Assembly (NCBI RefSeq): GCF_002860345.1
Contig: NZ_NMYC01000005.1
Coordinates: 372,001-436,000, forward strand
Origin: Bifidobacterium anseris
GTDB lineage: Bacteria; Actinomycetota; Actinomycetes; Actinomycetales; Bifidobacteriaceae
Direction: 5' to 3'
DNA length: 64,000 nucleotides
Position numbers and translations under genes: made by a program. Below the pieces are notes generated by a model. The model saw nothing but the letters and a program-made list of their open reading frames with translations, was not told where the DNA came from and did not search any database. The stretch's first letter is position 1. The number at the start of each line of letters is the position of its first letter. Shown one piece after another: positions 46,177 to 55,704 of the stretch.

Positions 46177-46533
46177 ATGGAAGCAGCAATCGAACAGCTT
46201 GACCAGCTTGAACAGTTTGAACAGTCTCGTGGGTATGCGGGGGCCGTCGGCGAGGCCGATCCGCTTACGCAGACCGAACCGGACACGAACACCGGCACGA
46301 CGGTGCTCGAACGGCCAGCCGAGGAGGAGCAGGCACAGCGCAGCGACAACGGCGACGCCGACCGCTTCGCGCACTACGTCTCCCGCGAACGCATCGAGGA
46401 GTCGCGGCTGACGGGGCGTCCGGTCGTCGCGCTGTGCGGCAAGGTGTGGGTGCCGAAGCGCAATCCGGCGGATTATCCGATCTGCCCCGAGTGCAAGCGC
46501 ATCTATGCGGAGTATGGCGGGGCGCAATTCTAG
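46177..46533 (+). CDS. DUF3039 family protein
   Basis: In this 118-residue protein the C-terminal half has the DUF3039 core ([42 protein letters not shown]) with three cysteines that could bind zinc. The N-terminal half is Gln/Glu/Thr-rich and probably disordered. CGGAG precedes ATG 46177. The family is almost confined to actinobacteria and has no known function. It is divergent from coaD. Confidence 0.87.
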   Translation: MEAAIEQLDQLEQFEQSRGYAGAVGEADPLTQTEPDTNTGTTVLERPAEEEQAQRSDNGDADRFAHYVSRERIEESRLTGRPVVALCGKVWVPKRNPADYPICPECKRIYAEYGGAQF

Positions 46534-46611
46534 TTGGAGGGTGCACTCCCTCAGCGCAGATACCTTGGCGTGTCGCCGCGGTAATCGACGCTGGGGGAGA
46601 GCAACATCCGG

Positions 46612-47619
46612 CTATCGGGCAAGTATGTCGATGCGCGCGAGCTCGTCGGCGGTGAATGCGGTGTTGTCGAGCGCGGCGAGGTCGTCGATCAGCTGCGCGG
46701 GGCGCGAGGCGCCGACGAGCACCGTCGTCACGGCCGGGTCGTGCAGCAGCCACGCGAGCGCCATCTCGGCGAGCGACTGGCCGCGCTGCGTCGCCAGCTC
46801 GTTGAGGCCACGGATGCGGCGCAGCCGGTCGTCGGTGAGCGCGCTCTCCTGCAGGAAGCGACCGTCGCGCGCGATGCGACTGTCGGCGGGGATGCCGTTG
46901 AGATAGCGGTCGGTGAGCAGCCCCTGATCGAGCGGCGAGAAGGTGACGAGGCCTTTGCCGAGGCGCGCGCCGGCCTCCTTGAGGCCGTTGTGTTCGATCG
47001 TGCGGTCGAAGATGTTGTAGCGGTTCTGGTTGACGATGCACGGCACATGCAGGTCGGCGAGGATGCCCATCGCGCGTTCCATCGTCGCGCCGTCGTAGTT
47101 CGACAGGCCCACGTAGAGCGCCTTGCCGCTGTGCACGGCCGTCGCAAGCGCGCCCATCGATTCCTCGAGCGGCGTGTCCGGGTCCATGCAGTGGTGGTAG
47201 AAGACGTCGACGTAGTCGAGGCCGAGGCGTGAGAGCGACGCATCGAGGCTGCCCAGCAGGTATTTGCGGCTGCCGCCCCGCCCGTATGGGCCGTCCCACA
47301 TCTCGAAGCCGGCTTTTGTCGCGATGACGAGTTCGTCGCGGTGCGCGGCCAGGTCGGCGCGCAGGATATGGCCGAAGTTGCGCTCGGCGGCTCCGGGTTC
47401 GGGCCCGTAGTTGTTGGCGAGGTCGAAGTAGGTGACGCCGTTGTCGAAGGCCGTATGGATCGTCGCGCGCATGTTCGCCAGCGGCGTGTCGTCGCCGAAG
47501 TTGTGCCACAGGCCGAGTGCGATGCGCGGCAGCCTGAGGCCGCTGACGCCGCAGCGCCGGTACTCCATCGACTCGTAGCGCGTCGGATCGGGTGTGTAGT
47601 GGGAAGTCGGTTCGAGCAT
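46612..47619 (-). CDS. Aldo/keto reductase (YghZ-like)
   Basis: The 335-residue TIM-barrel oxidoreductase has the catalytic tetrad visible: Asp/Tyr in YFDLANNYGP, Lys in VIATKAG and His in VFYHHCMD. The NADP-binding end is VTTVLVGASRPAQL. The sequence resembles the AKR14/YghZ group (L-glyceraldehyde-3-phosphate or methylglyoxal reductases). ATG 47619 has GAGG six nt upstream and is preferred to one 18 codons earlier. Confidence 0.9.
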   Translation of the reverse strand: MLEPTSHYTPDPTRYESMEYRRCGVSGLRLPRIALGLWHNFGDDTPLANMRATIHTAFDNGVTYFDLANNYGPEPGAAERNFGHILRADLAAHRDELVIATKAGFEMWDGPYGRGGSRKYLLGSLDASLSRLGLDYVDVFYHHCMDPDTPLEESMGALATAVHSGKALYVGLSNYDGATMERAMGILADLHVPCIVNQNRYNIFDRTIEHNGLKEAGARLGKGLVTFSPLDQGLLTDRYLNGIPADSRIARDGRFLQESALTDDRLRRIRGLNELATQRGQSLAEMALAWLLHDPAVTTVLVGASRPAQLIDDLAALDNTAFTADELARIDILAR

Positions 47620-47704
47620 CGTGACCTCGCTGCCTTGCTGGTTGGGGATGGGCTGCCCCCATTGTAGCGGCATGCGCCCGCTCAGCCAACCGTCCGCAGA
47701 ACCC

Positions 47705-49033
47705 TTACTGCGGCAGCACGATCGTCTGCGTCGGGATCACCGGGTCGCCGCGCATCAGCGACTGCGCGGTGATCGGCAGCGCCTTGAGCGCCTCCTCGTG
47801 GTGCGTGCGTGCGTCGATGATCGCGTCGTGCCCGCGCCAACGGTCGTCGATCTGCCCGTGGTCAACGAAATCGACGAGCAGATCCTGCCAGCCTTCGCCG
47901 GGCGTGAACGCGTCGAGCTCGTCCTTGCGGCCGGCGATGACGTGTTCGCAGTCGGCAAGCGAGTATTCGTAGGAGCGGAACGCGAGCTTGCGGCCGGGCA
48001 CCGTCGCCTTGTCCGTCGATTTCTTCGCGACCGGCACCATCGTGCCGTCGTCGCCGGAGCGTTCAGTGAGCTTGTACACCATCGCGCAGGTCGGCGCGCC
48101 GGAGCCGGTAACGAGCTGCGTGCCGACGCCGTACGAGTCGACCGGCGCCGTCTGCAGCGACGCGATCGCGTATTCGTCGAGGTCGTTCGTCACCGTGATC
48201 TTCGTGTTGACGGCGCCGAGCGCGTCGAGCTGGTTGCGTACGCGCTGCGCGAGCGACGCGAGGTCGCCCGAGTCGATGCGCACGCCGCCGAGTTCGGGGC
48301 CGGCGACCTCGACCGCGGTCTTCACGGCCTCCTCGATGTTGTAGGTGTCGACGAGCAGCGTCGTGTTCTTGCCGAGCGCGTCGATCTGCGATTCGAAGGC
48401 AGCGCGTTCGCTGTCGTGCACGAGTGTGAAGCAATGCGCGGCCGTACCGATCGCCGTCAGATCGTAGAGTTTCGCGGCGAGCAGATTCGCGGTGCCCTGG
48501 AAGCCGCCGACGATCGATGCGCGCGCGGCGGCGACGGCCGCCCATTCGTTCGTGCGTCGGCCGCCCATGTCCATGCACGGGCGGTTCTTCGCGGCCGACG
48601 TCATGCGCGAAGCGGCCGCCGCGACCGCGGAATCGTAGTTGAGGATCGACAGGATCAGCGTTTCGAGCAGCGTGCATTCGCCGAACGAACCCTCGACCTG
48701 CAGGATCGGCGAGTTCGGGAAGTACATTTCGCCTTCGCGGTAGCCGCGGATCGAGCCGTGGAATTCGAAACGCTCGAGCCAGTCGATGGTCTCCTTGTTG
48801 ACGATGCGACGGTCGCGCAGGAACTTAAGGTCGTCGTCGGCGAAATGGAAGTCGGCGAGCGCGTCGAGCAGGCGTCCGGTGCCGGCGACGACGCCGTAGC
48901 GGCGCCCTTCGGGAAGGTGGCGTGTGAAGACCTCGAACACGCAGTCGCGCGACGCTGTGCCGTCGCGCAGCGTCGCGTCGAGCATCGTGTACTCGTACAT
49001 GTCGGTCATCAGGACCGGGTTGTAGTCGACCAT
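47705..49033 (-). CDS. pncB: Nicotinate phosphoribosyltransferase
   Basis: This 442-residue NAPRTase-family enzyme of NAD salvage begins VDYNPVLMTDMYEYTMLDATL. It has FEVFTRHLPEGRRYGV, the phosphoacceptor His region GTAAHCFTLVH, DTYNIEEAV and GVRIDSGDLASLA, and GVGTQLVTGSGAP. AAGGAG precedes ATG 49033. Confidence 0.94.
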   Translation of the reverse strand: MVDYNPVLMTDMYEYTMLDATLRDGTASRDCVFEVFTRHLPEGRRYGVVAGTGRLLDALADFHFADDDLKFLRDRRIVNKETIDWLERFEFHGSIRGYREGEMYFPNSPILQVEGSFGECTLLETLILSILNYDSAVAAAASRMTSAAKNRPCMDMGGRRTNEWAAVAAARASIVGGFQGTANLLAAKLYDLTAIGTAAHCFTLVHDSERAAFESQIDALGKNTTLLVDTYNIEEAVKTAVEVAGPELGGVRIDSGDLASLAQRVRNQLDALGAVNTKITVTNDLDEYAIASLQTAPVDSYGVGTQLVTGSGAPTCAMVYKLTERSGDDGTMVPVAKKSTDKATVPGRKLAFRSYEYSLADCEHVIAGRKDELDAFTPGEGWQDLLVDFVDHGQIDDRWRGHDAIIDARTHHEEALKALPITAQSLMRGDPVIPTQTIVLPQ

Positions 49034-49187
49034 GGGAACTCCTTGGAAGCTGCCGGATGCCCCGCGTCTGGGCGCGGACGGGCGCGTGATGCGCACCACA
49101 GTAGTCCCTCGGCGCGGCAACGGGCAGCGCGCGACCATATCGTGAGGCGGTGCGGGGGCGGCGCAGGCGTGCCGGTATGCTGGGGAC

Positions 49188-49826
49188 ATGCGTTTCATTG
49201 CGGGAATCTGGCGGCTGGCGATCGCCGCGCTGTGCATCATGGGCACCTCCGAGGCGTGGCGGATACCGAACCGTTGGGTGTATTTCACGTTCCAGACCGG
49301 CGCGCTCATCGCCTTCGTCATGCTGTGGGCGGGCGCCGCGTCGCTCGTGCACGGCGAGCAGCCGCCGGCGTGGCTCAAGGGGATGGCGACGACCTACGCC
49401 GTCGTCGTCGCGCTCGTCGCGTTCTTCATGATGCCGCCCGACGACCCGCGCTACGTGCCGCAGATCCTCGGCATCATGACGAACACGATGCTGCACCGCA
49501 TCGTGCCGATCATGGTCGTCATCGATTTTCTCGTCTTCGACGTCCATCGCCGCTACAAGCCGACCTATCCGCTGCTGTGGCTCATCTACCCGCCGCTGTA
49601 TCTGATCTTCGTGCTCGCGCGCGCATGGTGGTGGCCGCATGGCGTCGGCCCCGGCGTCGGCGGCAGCCCGTACCCGTACACGTTCCTCGACCTGCCGTCG
49701 ATCGGCTGGGCGAATTTCGGTGTCTCGTGTCTCAAGATCGTCGCCGCGTTCCTCGTCGTCGGCGCGCTCGTGTGCATCATCGACCGCGCGATGCCGGCGC
49801 GCGCGCTCGCCGGCGGCGGCGCGTGA
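49188..49826 (+). CDS. Pr6Pr family membrane protein
   Basis: The 212-residue integral membrane protein has six predicted helices. WVYFTFQTGALIAFVML, the extracellular MMPPDDPRYVPQIL and NTMLHRIVPIMVVIDFLVFD are characteristic of the Pr6Pr (FAR-17a/AIG1-like) group. No enzymatic activity is established in bacteria. TATGCT lies 6 nt before the ATG, though GGGGA between them could also serve as ribosome site. Confidence 0.8.
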   Translation: MRFIAGIWRLAIAALCIMGTSEAWRIPNRWVYFTFQTGALIAFVMLWAGAASLVHGEQPPAWLKGMATTYAVVVALVAFFMMPPDDPRYVPQILGIMTNTMLHRIVPIMVVIDFLVFDVHRRYKPTYPLLWLIYPPLYLIFVLARAWWWPHGVGPGVGGSPYPYTFLDLPSIGWANFGVSCLKIVAAFLVVGALVCIIDRAMPARALAGGGA

Positions 49827-49920
49827 GCGGCTATCATCGGTAACGAAGTACACGAGGACACGTCTCGCGCGCCAGCCGCGCGCCGATGGCAGCATCCGGT
49901 AATCCGAAGGAAGCCACAGC

Positions 49921-50691
49921 ATGGAAATCAAGGACATGATCAGTTCGACCACCGTCATCCGCCCCGACGGGCGGCAGAGCGACGAGCTGCGGCCCGTGCG
50001 GATCACGCGCGCGTTCACCGACGTCCCGGAAGGCTCGGTGCTCATCGAATGCGGCAACACGCGCGTCATGTGCACGGCCACGTTCACGCAGGGCGTGCCG
50101 CGCTGGCGCAAGGACAGCGGCCTGGGCTGGGTGACGGCCGAATACGCGATGCTGCCGCGCGCGACCACTGAACGCACCGACCGCGAATCGGTGCGCGGCA
50201 AGGTTGGCGGACGCACGCATGAGATCAGCCGTCTGATTGGCCGCTGCCTGCGCGGCGTCGTCGACATGAAGGCGCTCGGCGAGAACCAGATCCAGCTTGA
50301 CTGCGACGTGTTGCAGGCCGACGGCGGCACGCGCACGGCGTCGATCACCGGCGCCTACGTGGCGATGGTCGACGCGTTGCGCTGGGCGCAGAAGAACCGC
50401 CGCATCCGCAGCGCGAAGCGCGTCATCAAGGACAGCGTCTCCGCCGTGTCGGTCGGCATCATCGACGGCCGTCCGATGCTCGATCTGCCGTATCTCGAGG
50501 ACAGCCGCGCGATGACCGACATGAACGTCGCGATGACCGGCTCGGGCGAGTTCATCGAGATCCAGGGCACGGCCGAGCATCGTCCGTTCTCCCGTGACGA
50601 ACTCAACGTGCTGCTCGATCTGGCGACGAAGGGCAACCGCGAGCTGCAGGCCGCGCAGCGCGCCGCGCTCGAGGAACTCGACGCCGAGTGA
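49921..50691 (+). CDS. rph: Ribonuclease PH
   Basis: The 256-residue phosphorolytic exonuclease trims tRNA 3' ends. [61 protein letters not shown] and DLPYLED match the family. GAAGGAAG precedes the ATG. rdgB follows after 80 nt, the common actinobacterial order. Confidence 0.96.
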   Translation: MEIKDMISSTTVIRPDGRQSDELRPVRITRAFTDVPEGSVLIECGNTRVMCTATFTQGVPRWRKDSGLGWVTAEYAMLPRATTERTDRESVRGKVGGRTHEISRLIGRCLRGVVDMKALGENQIQLDCDVLQADGGTRTASITGAYVAMVDALRWAQKNRRIRSAKRVIKDSVSAVSVGIIDGRPMLDLPYLEDSRAMTDMNVAMTGSGEFIEIQGTAEHRPFSRDELNVLLDLATKGNRELQAAQRAALEELDAE

Positions 50692-50771
50692 GCGGCTTCT
50701 CACGCAGCCGTTGCAGATAACAGTCGTTGTAGATAACGCAGACATCGCAGGAATCGTAGGAAAGGAGCGCC

Positions 50772-51479
50772 ATGAAGATCGTCGTGGCGACGCATAACGA
50801 AGGCAAACTCGTGGAGATCCGCGCAATCCTCGCCGAACAGCTCGGCGAGCGTGCGGGCGATATCGAACTCGTGTCCGCCGGCAGCCTCGGACTGCCGGAC
50901 CCGGTCGAGACCGGCGTCACCTTCGAGGCGAACGCGCTGCTCAAGGCACGGTTCGTGGCGCTGCGCACCGGACTGCCGGCGATCGCCGACGACTCCGGCC
51001 TGATCGTCGACGTCATGGGCAACGCGCCGGGCATCCTCTCGGCGCGCTGGAGCGGCGAGCACGGCAACGACGAAGCCAACAACCGTCTGCTGCTCGCGCA
51101 GATCGAGGACATCCCAGACGACGACCGCACAGCGCGTTTCCGTTGCGCGGCCGCGCTTGTTGCGCCGGTGGCCGACGAGGAGGACACCTGCGACGTGGTC
51201 GCCGGCGATGACATCGACGACGGCGACGGCGACGGCCTCGTGGACGCGCGCGAGACCGTCGTGCTTGGCGAGATGGCGGGAACGATCGTGCGCCACCCGC
51301 ATGGTGCGAACGGCTTCGGCTACGATCCGATCTTCATGCCAGACGAGCAGCCGGCCGACGCGGTCGCGAGCGGCGAACTGCTCACGAGCGCGCAGATGAC
51401 GCCGGAGCAGAAGAACGCGATTTCGCACCGCGGCAAGGCGCTGCGCGCGCTCGTGCCGGCGATCGAAGCGCTGCTCTGA
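50772..51479 (+). CDS. rdgB: XTP/dITP diphosphatase (RdgB/HAM1)
   Basis: This 235-residue house-cleaning pyrophosphatase has VVATHNEGKLVEI, FEANALLKARF, AIADDSGLIVDVM, SARWSGEHGNDEANN, HPHGANGFGYDPIF and ISHRGKALRAL. It is about 35 residues longer than E. coli RdgB because of an Asp/Glu/Gly-rich insertion at about residues 135-163, which contains a DGDGDGLVDARE stretch resembling an EF-hand loop. AAAGGAG precedes the ATG. Confidence 0.94.
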   Translation: MKIVVATHNEGKLVEIRAILAEQLGERAGDIELVSAGSLGLPDPVETGVTFEANALLKARFVALRTGLPAIADDSGLIVDVMGNAPGILSARWSGEHGNDEANNRLLLAQIEDIPDDDRTARFRCAAALVAPVADEEDTCDVVAGDDIDDGDGDGLVDARETVVLGEMAGTIVRHPHGANGFGYDPIFMPDEQPADAVASGELLTSAQMTPEQKNAISHRGKALRALVPAIEALL

Positions 51480-51530
51480 TCGCCACACGGGGCTCGCGGT
51501 TCGCGCGCATGGGCCGCCGGGTATACACGG

Positions 51531-51566
51531 CGGACGGATTGCCCGCCGGCCCCGTCCGTTCTTTTT
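51531..51566 (+). terminator. Terminator of rph-rdgB
   Basis: CGGACGG (51531-51537) pairs with CCGTCCG (51552-51558), followed by TTCTTTTTG. It lies 52 nt after the rdgB stop. Confidence 0.8.
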
Positions 51567-51641
51567 GTTCATTGTTCATTGTTCGTTCGTGGGCGCGGCA
51601 TGCGCCGCGCCCGCAAGCGCCGATGAGTGGAGGTTTTTGTG

Positions 51642-52907
51642 ATGCGGCAGTTCGTGTTCACCGATCTGACCCGTGACGAGTTCGCCGGGTTCGCGGTGCG
51701 CGCCCGGCACGGCAATTTCCAGCAGACCGTGATGATGGCCGACCTGAGGGTGAGCCAAGGTCAGGTCATCGACTACGTCGGCGTGCGCGAGGACGGCGAG
51801 GTAGTCGCGGCCGCGCTCGTCGCCACGCACGGCTCCGGCCCCACCGCCTTCAGCACGATCGCCGACGGTCCGCTGTGCGACCTCGACGACCGCGAACTCA
51901 CCGTCTTCTTCCTCGAGCACATCGCCATGATGGCGAAACGCCGCCGCCACGCCGTGCACCTCGACATCACGCCCGAACAGCCGTACCAGCTGCGCGACGC
52001 GCAGGGCGAGCCGCTGCCCGGGCTGCAGGGCGCACCCGACACGGCAATACTGGAGAACCTCAAGGCTGCCGGCATGACGCACGGCGGTTTCACGCGCGGC
52101 TACACGGCGGTGCCGCGCTGGCGATTCCTCAAGGACCTCGATGGCGTCACCGACAGCAAGACACTGCTCGCCACCTTCAGCAAACGCACGCAGTGGAGCG
52201 TCAAGCGCGCGCAGTCGATGGGTGTCGAAGTGCGCCGCGTCGGCATCGACGAACTCGACGTCTTCGCCGCAATCGAACAGCAGACGGCAGAACGACGTCA
52301 CTTCGAATACCGCGGCGAACAGTACTTCCGCAAATTCGCGGCAGCTTTCGGCGACGACGTGCACTTCCTCGTCGCGCGCATCGACACGCAGGCATACCAT
52401 GACGCGATGCAGCGCAAACGCGACGACCTCCAGCGGCTCGTCGACGAACTCGACGACAAACTCGCGCAGCGCGAAACGACGAAACTGCGCCGTCGGCACA
52501 ACGAGGAATCAAGCAATCTCAAAGCCGCGGAAAAACGCTACGAAGAGGCGGCCACATTGCTCGAACGCGGGCCGTACATCCCGGTCGCCGCGTCGATGTT
52601 CGTGACGGTGCCGCAGGAAACGGTGTACCTGTTCTCCGGCAGCGTCGAAGAGTACAAGCCGTTCTATGCGAGCGCGCTGATCCAGTACGAGGCGATGTTG
52701 CACCTGTGCGTCGAACGCGGCGTGACGCGGTACAACTTCTACGGCATCGACGGCATCTTCGACGATCCGGACAGCGAGGGACGCGGCGTGCTCGAATTCA
52801 AGCAGGGCTTCGACGGCTACGTCGAGGAACTGCCCGGCGAGTTCATGCGCGTGCTGCGGCCGAATATATACAGATTCGAACAGTTTGTCCATAAATTGCG
52901 CGGATGA
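51642..52907 (+). CDS. FemAB-family peptidyltransferase (interpeptide-bridge ligase), copy 1
   Basis: The 421-residue protein of the FemA/MurM type adds amino acids from aminoacyl-tRNA to the peptidoglycan stem. Two GNAT-like domains are split by a helical coiled-coil arm (about residues 255-315, AMQRKRDDLQRLVDELDDKL and RETTKLRRRHNEESS). GNFQQ at the start, FSKRTQWSVKRAQSMGVEV, SGSVEEYKPFYASALIQYEAM and YNFYGIDGIFDD are conserved. ATG 51642 has GGAGG eight nt upstream. The amino acid added is not known. The next gene is a paralogue. Confidence 0.88.
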   Translation: MRQFVFTDLTRDEFAGFAVRARHGNFQQTVMMADLRVSQGQVIDYVGVREDGEVVAAALVATHGSGPTAFSTIADGPLCDLDDRELTVFFLEHIAMMAKRRRHAVHLDITPEQPYQLRDAQGEPLPGLQGAPDTAILENLKAAGMTHGGFTRGYTAVPRWRFLKDLDGVTDSKTLLATFSKRTQWSVKRAQSMGVEVRRVGIDELDVFAAIEQQTAERRHFEYRGEQYFRKFAAAFGDDVHFLVARIDTQAYHDAMQRKRDDLQRLVDELDDKLAQRETTKLRRRHNEESSNLKAAEKRYEEAATLLERGPYIPVAASMFVTVPQETVYLFSGSVEEYKPFYASALIQYEAMLHLCVERGVTRYNFYGIDGIFDDPDSEGRGVLEFKQGFDGYVEELPGEFMRVLRPNIYRFEQFVHKLRG

Positions 52908-52949
52908 GGCCTCGGGCGCGCCATATGGCGCGGATACACTGATGGCCTT

Positions 52950-54254
52950 ATGACTGCGAACGATACTCATGACGCCGGTCAGCGTACTGGTCAGGGCGCG
53001 CGGCGGTGGACGGCGGCGCAGCTGACCGCCGAACAACTCGACGCGCTCAGCGCTCGCGACCCGCGCGGCAATTTCCAGCAGAGTTCACGAATGGCGACAC
53101 TCGCGGCGAAGCACGGTGTGACATGCTCCAACGTCGGGCTTGAGGACGGCGACGGGCATGTCGTCGCCGGCGCGATGATCGCCTACACACCAAGCCGCTT
53201 CGGTATGAGCGGATCAATCTGGCTCGGCCCGCTCTGCGACCCGGATGACACGCCGATGCTGTCCGCTGTGAGCGATGCGATTCATGCAGACGCGAAACGG
53301 CATCATGCGATCGAAGTGGCGGCATGGCCGAACCTCGTCTACCGGCTGCGCGCCTCGGACGGCACGCCGAGCGAGGCGCCGCACGACGGGTATCTGCGCG
53401 CGTTCGAGGCACTCGGCTGGAGACATCAGCCCTTCACCCGCGGCTACGACAGCGTCATCAACCGCTGGGTGTATGTCAAGGATCTCAGCGCGTACACGAC
53501 GGCCGATGAACTGCTCGGCTCGTATGAGAAACGCACGCAGTGGAGCATCGGGCGGGCGCGGTCGATGGGCGTCGTCGTCAAGGAGGTCGGCGCCGACGAA
53601 CTGGGCGTCTTCGCCGACATCGAGCGGCAGACGGCGCAGCGCCGGCATTTCGCCTACCGCGGTGAACAGTACTTCCATGACTTCGCGGCTGCGTTCGGCA
53701 ATCGCGCGCATTTCCTGATCGCCTATATCGACACGGCCGCATATGAGGCGTCGATGCAGGAGAAGGTGCGGCGGCTCGAGGAGGTCGTCTCGGAGCTCGA
53801 GGAGAAGATCGCGCAGCGCGAGACGACGAAACTGCGCCGGCGCCACAACGAGGAATCGAGCAACCTCAAGGCCGCGCGCAAACGCCTCGACGCTGCACGC
53901 GAGCTCACGGCGCGCGGCGCGATGCTGCCGGCCGCGTGCTCGCTATTCGTGACGCATCCGCGGGAGACCGTCTACCTGTATTCGGGCAGCGTCGAGGAAT
54001 ACAAGCCGTTCTACGCGAGCGCGCTGATCCAGCACGAGGCGATGGTCCGGCTGTGCCTCGACAAGGGCATCACGCGCTACAACTTCTATGGCATCGACGG
54101 TGTCTTCGACGATCCGGACGACGAGGGCCACGGCGTGCTCGAGTTCAAGCAGGGATTCAACGGGCAGGTCGAGGAGCTCGTCGGCGAATTCACGCTGCCG
54201 GTGAGCCGCACGCGGATTGCGCTTCGGAACACGCTGAAAAAGGTCCTCGGCTAG
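52950..54254 (+). CDS. FemAB-family peptidyltransferase (interpeptide-bridge ligase), copy 2
   Basis: The 434-residue paralogue of the preceding gene has the same domain order: GNFQQSSRM, YEKRTQWSIGRARSMGVVV, coiled-coil arm with RETTKLRRRHNEESS, SGSVEEYKPFYASALIQ and YNFYGIDGVFDDPDDEG. It begins 42 nt after copy 1. TACACT lies 9 nt before its ATG and no Shine-Dalgarno sequence is seen, so it may have its own leaderless message. Two ligases would suit a bridge of two or more residues. Its stop overlaps the convergent AEC gene by 4 nt. Confidence 0.88.
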   Translation: MTANDTHDAGQRTGQGARRWTAAQLTAEQLDALSARDPRGNFQQSSRMATLAAKHGVTCSNVGLEDGDGHVVAGAMIAYTPSRFGMSGSIWLGPLCDPDDTPMLSAVSDAIHADAKRHHAIEVAAWPNLVYRLRASDGTPSEAPHDGYLRAFEALGWRHQPFTRGYDSVINRWVYVKDLSAYTTADELLGSYEKRTQWSIGRARSMGVVVKEVGADELGVFADIERQTAQRRHFAYRGEQYFHDFAAAFGNRAHFLIAYIDTAAYEASMQEKVRRLEEVVSELEEKIAQRETTKLRRRHNEESSNLKAARKRLDAARELTARGAMLPAACSLFVTHPRETVYLYSGSVEEYKPFYASALIQHEAMVRLCLDKGITRYNFYGIDGVFDDPDDEGHGVLEFKQGFNGQVEELVGEFTLPVSRTRIALRNTLKKVLG

Positions 54255-55261
54255 ATCAGCCCGGCGGCGATGAGCATATGCGCTCCGGTCATCAGCAGGA
54301 TGCTGAGGGCGGCGGTCACCGCGAGGGAGAATCCGGCTAGTTTTGCGTTGCCGAGCACCTCATCGGTGAACAACGTGGAGAAGACGGCGATTGGCGCCAG
54401 ACAGCACATCATCGTCGCTTCGCGGATCATCGGGTCGAAGGGCAGCCAATGCCAGGCGGCGAGCGCGAACAGGATTCCGAAGGGCAGGCGCCAGGCGATG
54501 ACGCGCAGCACGGCGAGGACGTCGCGCCGGTCGGAGGGCACGTCCATCAGCATGCCGACCATCAGCATCGCGACGAAGGCGTTCGCGTTCGCCAGCGGCG
54601 CGAACAGGTTCGCGAACCAGACGGGCAGCGAGACGCCGGCGGCCGTCAGCACGATCATGACGACGTAGACGTCGAAGGGAACCGAAGCGAAGAAGCCCTT
54701 GAGGACCGTGCGGCGCAGCGCGCGGCGCGCAAGGCGCTTTGCGTCCGGGTCGTTCGGCTTCTCGTATGGCAACGTCGGCGCGTCGCTGGCGCCCTGCTCG
54801 GCGAGCGTGCGCCCCGGGCGGATGTGCAGCAGCGTCTGCGTCATCACGTTCGTGCCGGCGGCGACCATGATGCAGTTGCCGATGTCGAACATCGCGGCCG
54901 GCACGACGGCTGCCGAACCGAGGAAGGCCTGCACGACGGGGAAACAGAAACAGCCGATGTTCAGGCCCGAGGCGTTGAGCATCAGGAACGCGCGGCTCGC
55001 GATCGGCCGACGCGACGTCGCCAGATAGATGACGACGACCGGAATGAGCGCGACGATGAAACCGTAGGCGGACAGCCATAGCAGCGACAGGTCGTGCGGG
55101 TTCTTCGCGAAGGAGTAGACGATCGCGCCGGGAAGGACGAGGTCGAACAGCACGACCTGGATGATGCGGTAGTCGCGTTGGTCGAACAGACCGCCGCGTT
55201 TGAACAGATAGCCGATGACGATGATGCCCAGCAAGGCGATGGGTTGAAGCAGCGTGAGCAT
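54251..55261 (-). CDS. AEC family transporter (auxin efflux carrier-like permease)
   Basis: This 336-residue membrane protein has about ten helices arranged as two inverted halves. The first half has IGYLFKRGGLFDQRDYRIIQVVLFDLVLPGAI and LNASGLNIGCFCFPVV. A charged loop (RTLAEQGASDAPTLPYEKPN) separates the halves. Members export or import organic acids such as malate or malonate; the substrate here is unknown. ATG 55261 has GAGG five nt upstream. Confidence 0.88.
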   Translation of the reverse strand: MLTLLQPIALLGIIVIGYLFKRGGLFDQRDYRIIQVVLFDLVLPGAIVYSFAKNPHDLSLLWLSAYGFIVALIPVVVIYLATSRRPIASRAFLMLNASGLNIGCFCFPVVQAFLGSAAVVPAAMFDIGNCIMVAAGTNVMTQTLLHIRPGRTLAEQGASDAPTLPYEKPNDPDAKRLARRALRRTVLKGFFASVPFDVYVVMIVLTAAGVSLPVWFANLFAPLANANAFVAMLMVGMLMDVPSDRRDVLAVLRVIAWRLPFGILFALAAWHWLPFDPMIREATMMCCLAPIAVFSTLFTDEVLGNAKLAGFSLAVTAALSILLMTGAHMLIAAGLI

Positions 55262-55319
55262 GGTGCCTCGGTCGGGGACGTGCGGATGACTCCGCGAAAA
55301 GGACGATGGGTGGTTCGCG

Positions 55320-55399
55320 TGCGCGAGACGGGACTCGAACCCGCACGTCAAAGACACAGGAACCTAAATCCTGCGCGGCTACCATTACGCCACTCGCGC
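55320..55399 (-). tRNA. tRNA-Leu (anticodon TAG)
   Basis: The acceptor GCGCGAG/CTCGCGC closes the molecule. The anticodon stem CAGGA/TCCTG holds loop TTTAGGT with TAG at positions 34-36. A long variable arm (TGTCTTTGACGT region) is typical of class II tRNA-Leu. The T-arm is GCGGG-TTCGAGT-CCCGT. CCA is not encoded. Confidence 0.95.
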
Positions 55400-55445
55400 G
55401 TCACTGCAAGGTTTCGGCATTCCGTCGCCGCGTCGGCGTCCGGAA

Positions 55446-55475
55446 AACAAAAACCCTAGGCTTGTGGGCCTAGGG
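55446..55475 (-). terminator. Terminator downstream of tRNA-Thr
   Basis: CCCTAGGC (55454-55461) pairs with GCCTAGGG (55468-55475). On the - strand the hairpin is followed by TTTTTGTT. It lies between the two tRNAs, so each tRNA is probably a separate transcript. Confidence 0.88.
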
Positions 55476-55481
55476 CAGTGG

Positions 55482-55554
55482 AGCCACTTGACAGAATCGA
55501 ACTGTCGACCTGCTCATTACGAGTGAGCCGCTCTACCGACTGAGCTAAAGTGGC
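55482..55554 (-). tRNA. tRNA-Thr (anticodon CGT)
   Basis: The 73-nt cloverleaf has acceptor GCCACTT/AAGTGGC with T as discriminator. The D-arm is AGCTCAGTCGGTAGAGC. Anticodon stem GCTCA/TGAGC holds loop CTCGTAA, giving anticodon CGT for ACG codons. The T-arm contains GACAG-TTCGATT-CTGTC. CCA is not encoded. Confidence 0.96.
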
Positions 55555-55704
55555 GTGCTTAGTGCACAAGATGGTGAGTGTAGTCGAAGCCGGCGGATTG
55601 CGCAATTCGCGTGTGTCGGGCGTGTCGCGAACGCCGCCCGCACGCCGCGCAACGCGAGGCGGCGCAAGGGAAAGCCGCTGCGCGGCTTGTGTAAGATGAA
55701 CGGC

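Noticed and set aside
55320-55554. tRNA-Leu/tRNA-Thr pair as an attachment site
   Set aside because: No duplicated tRNA 3' end or mobile gene lies on either side; both neighbours are ordinary chromosomal genes.
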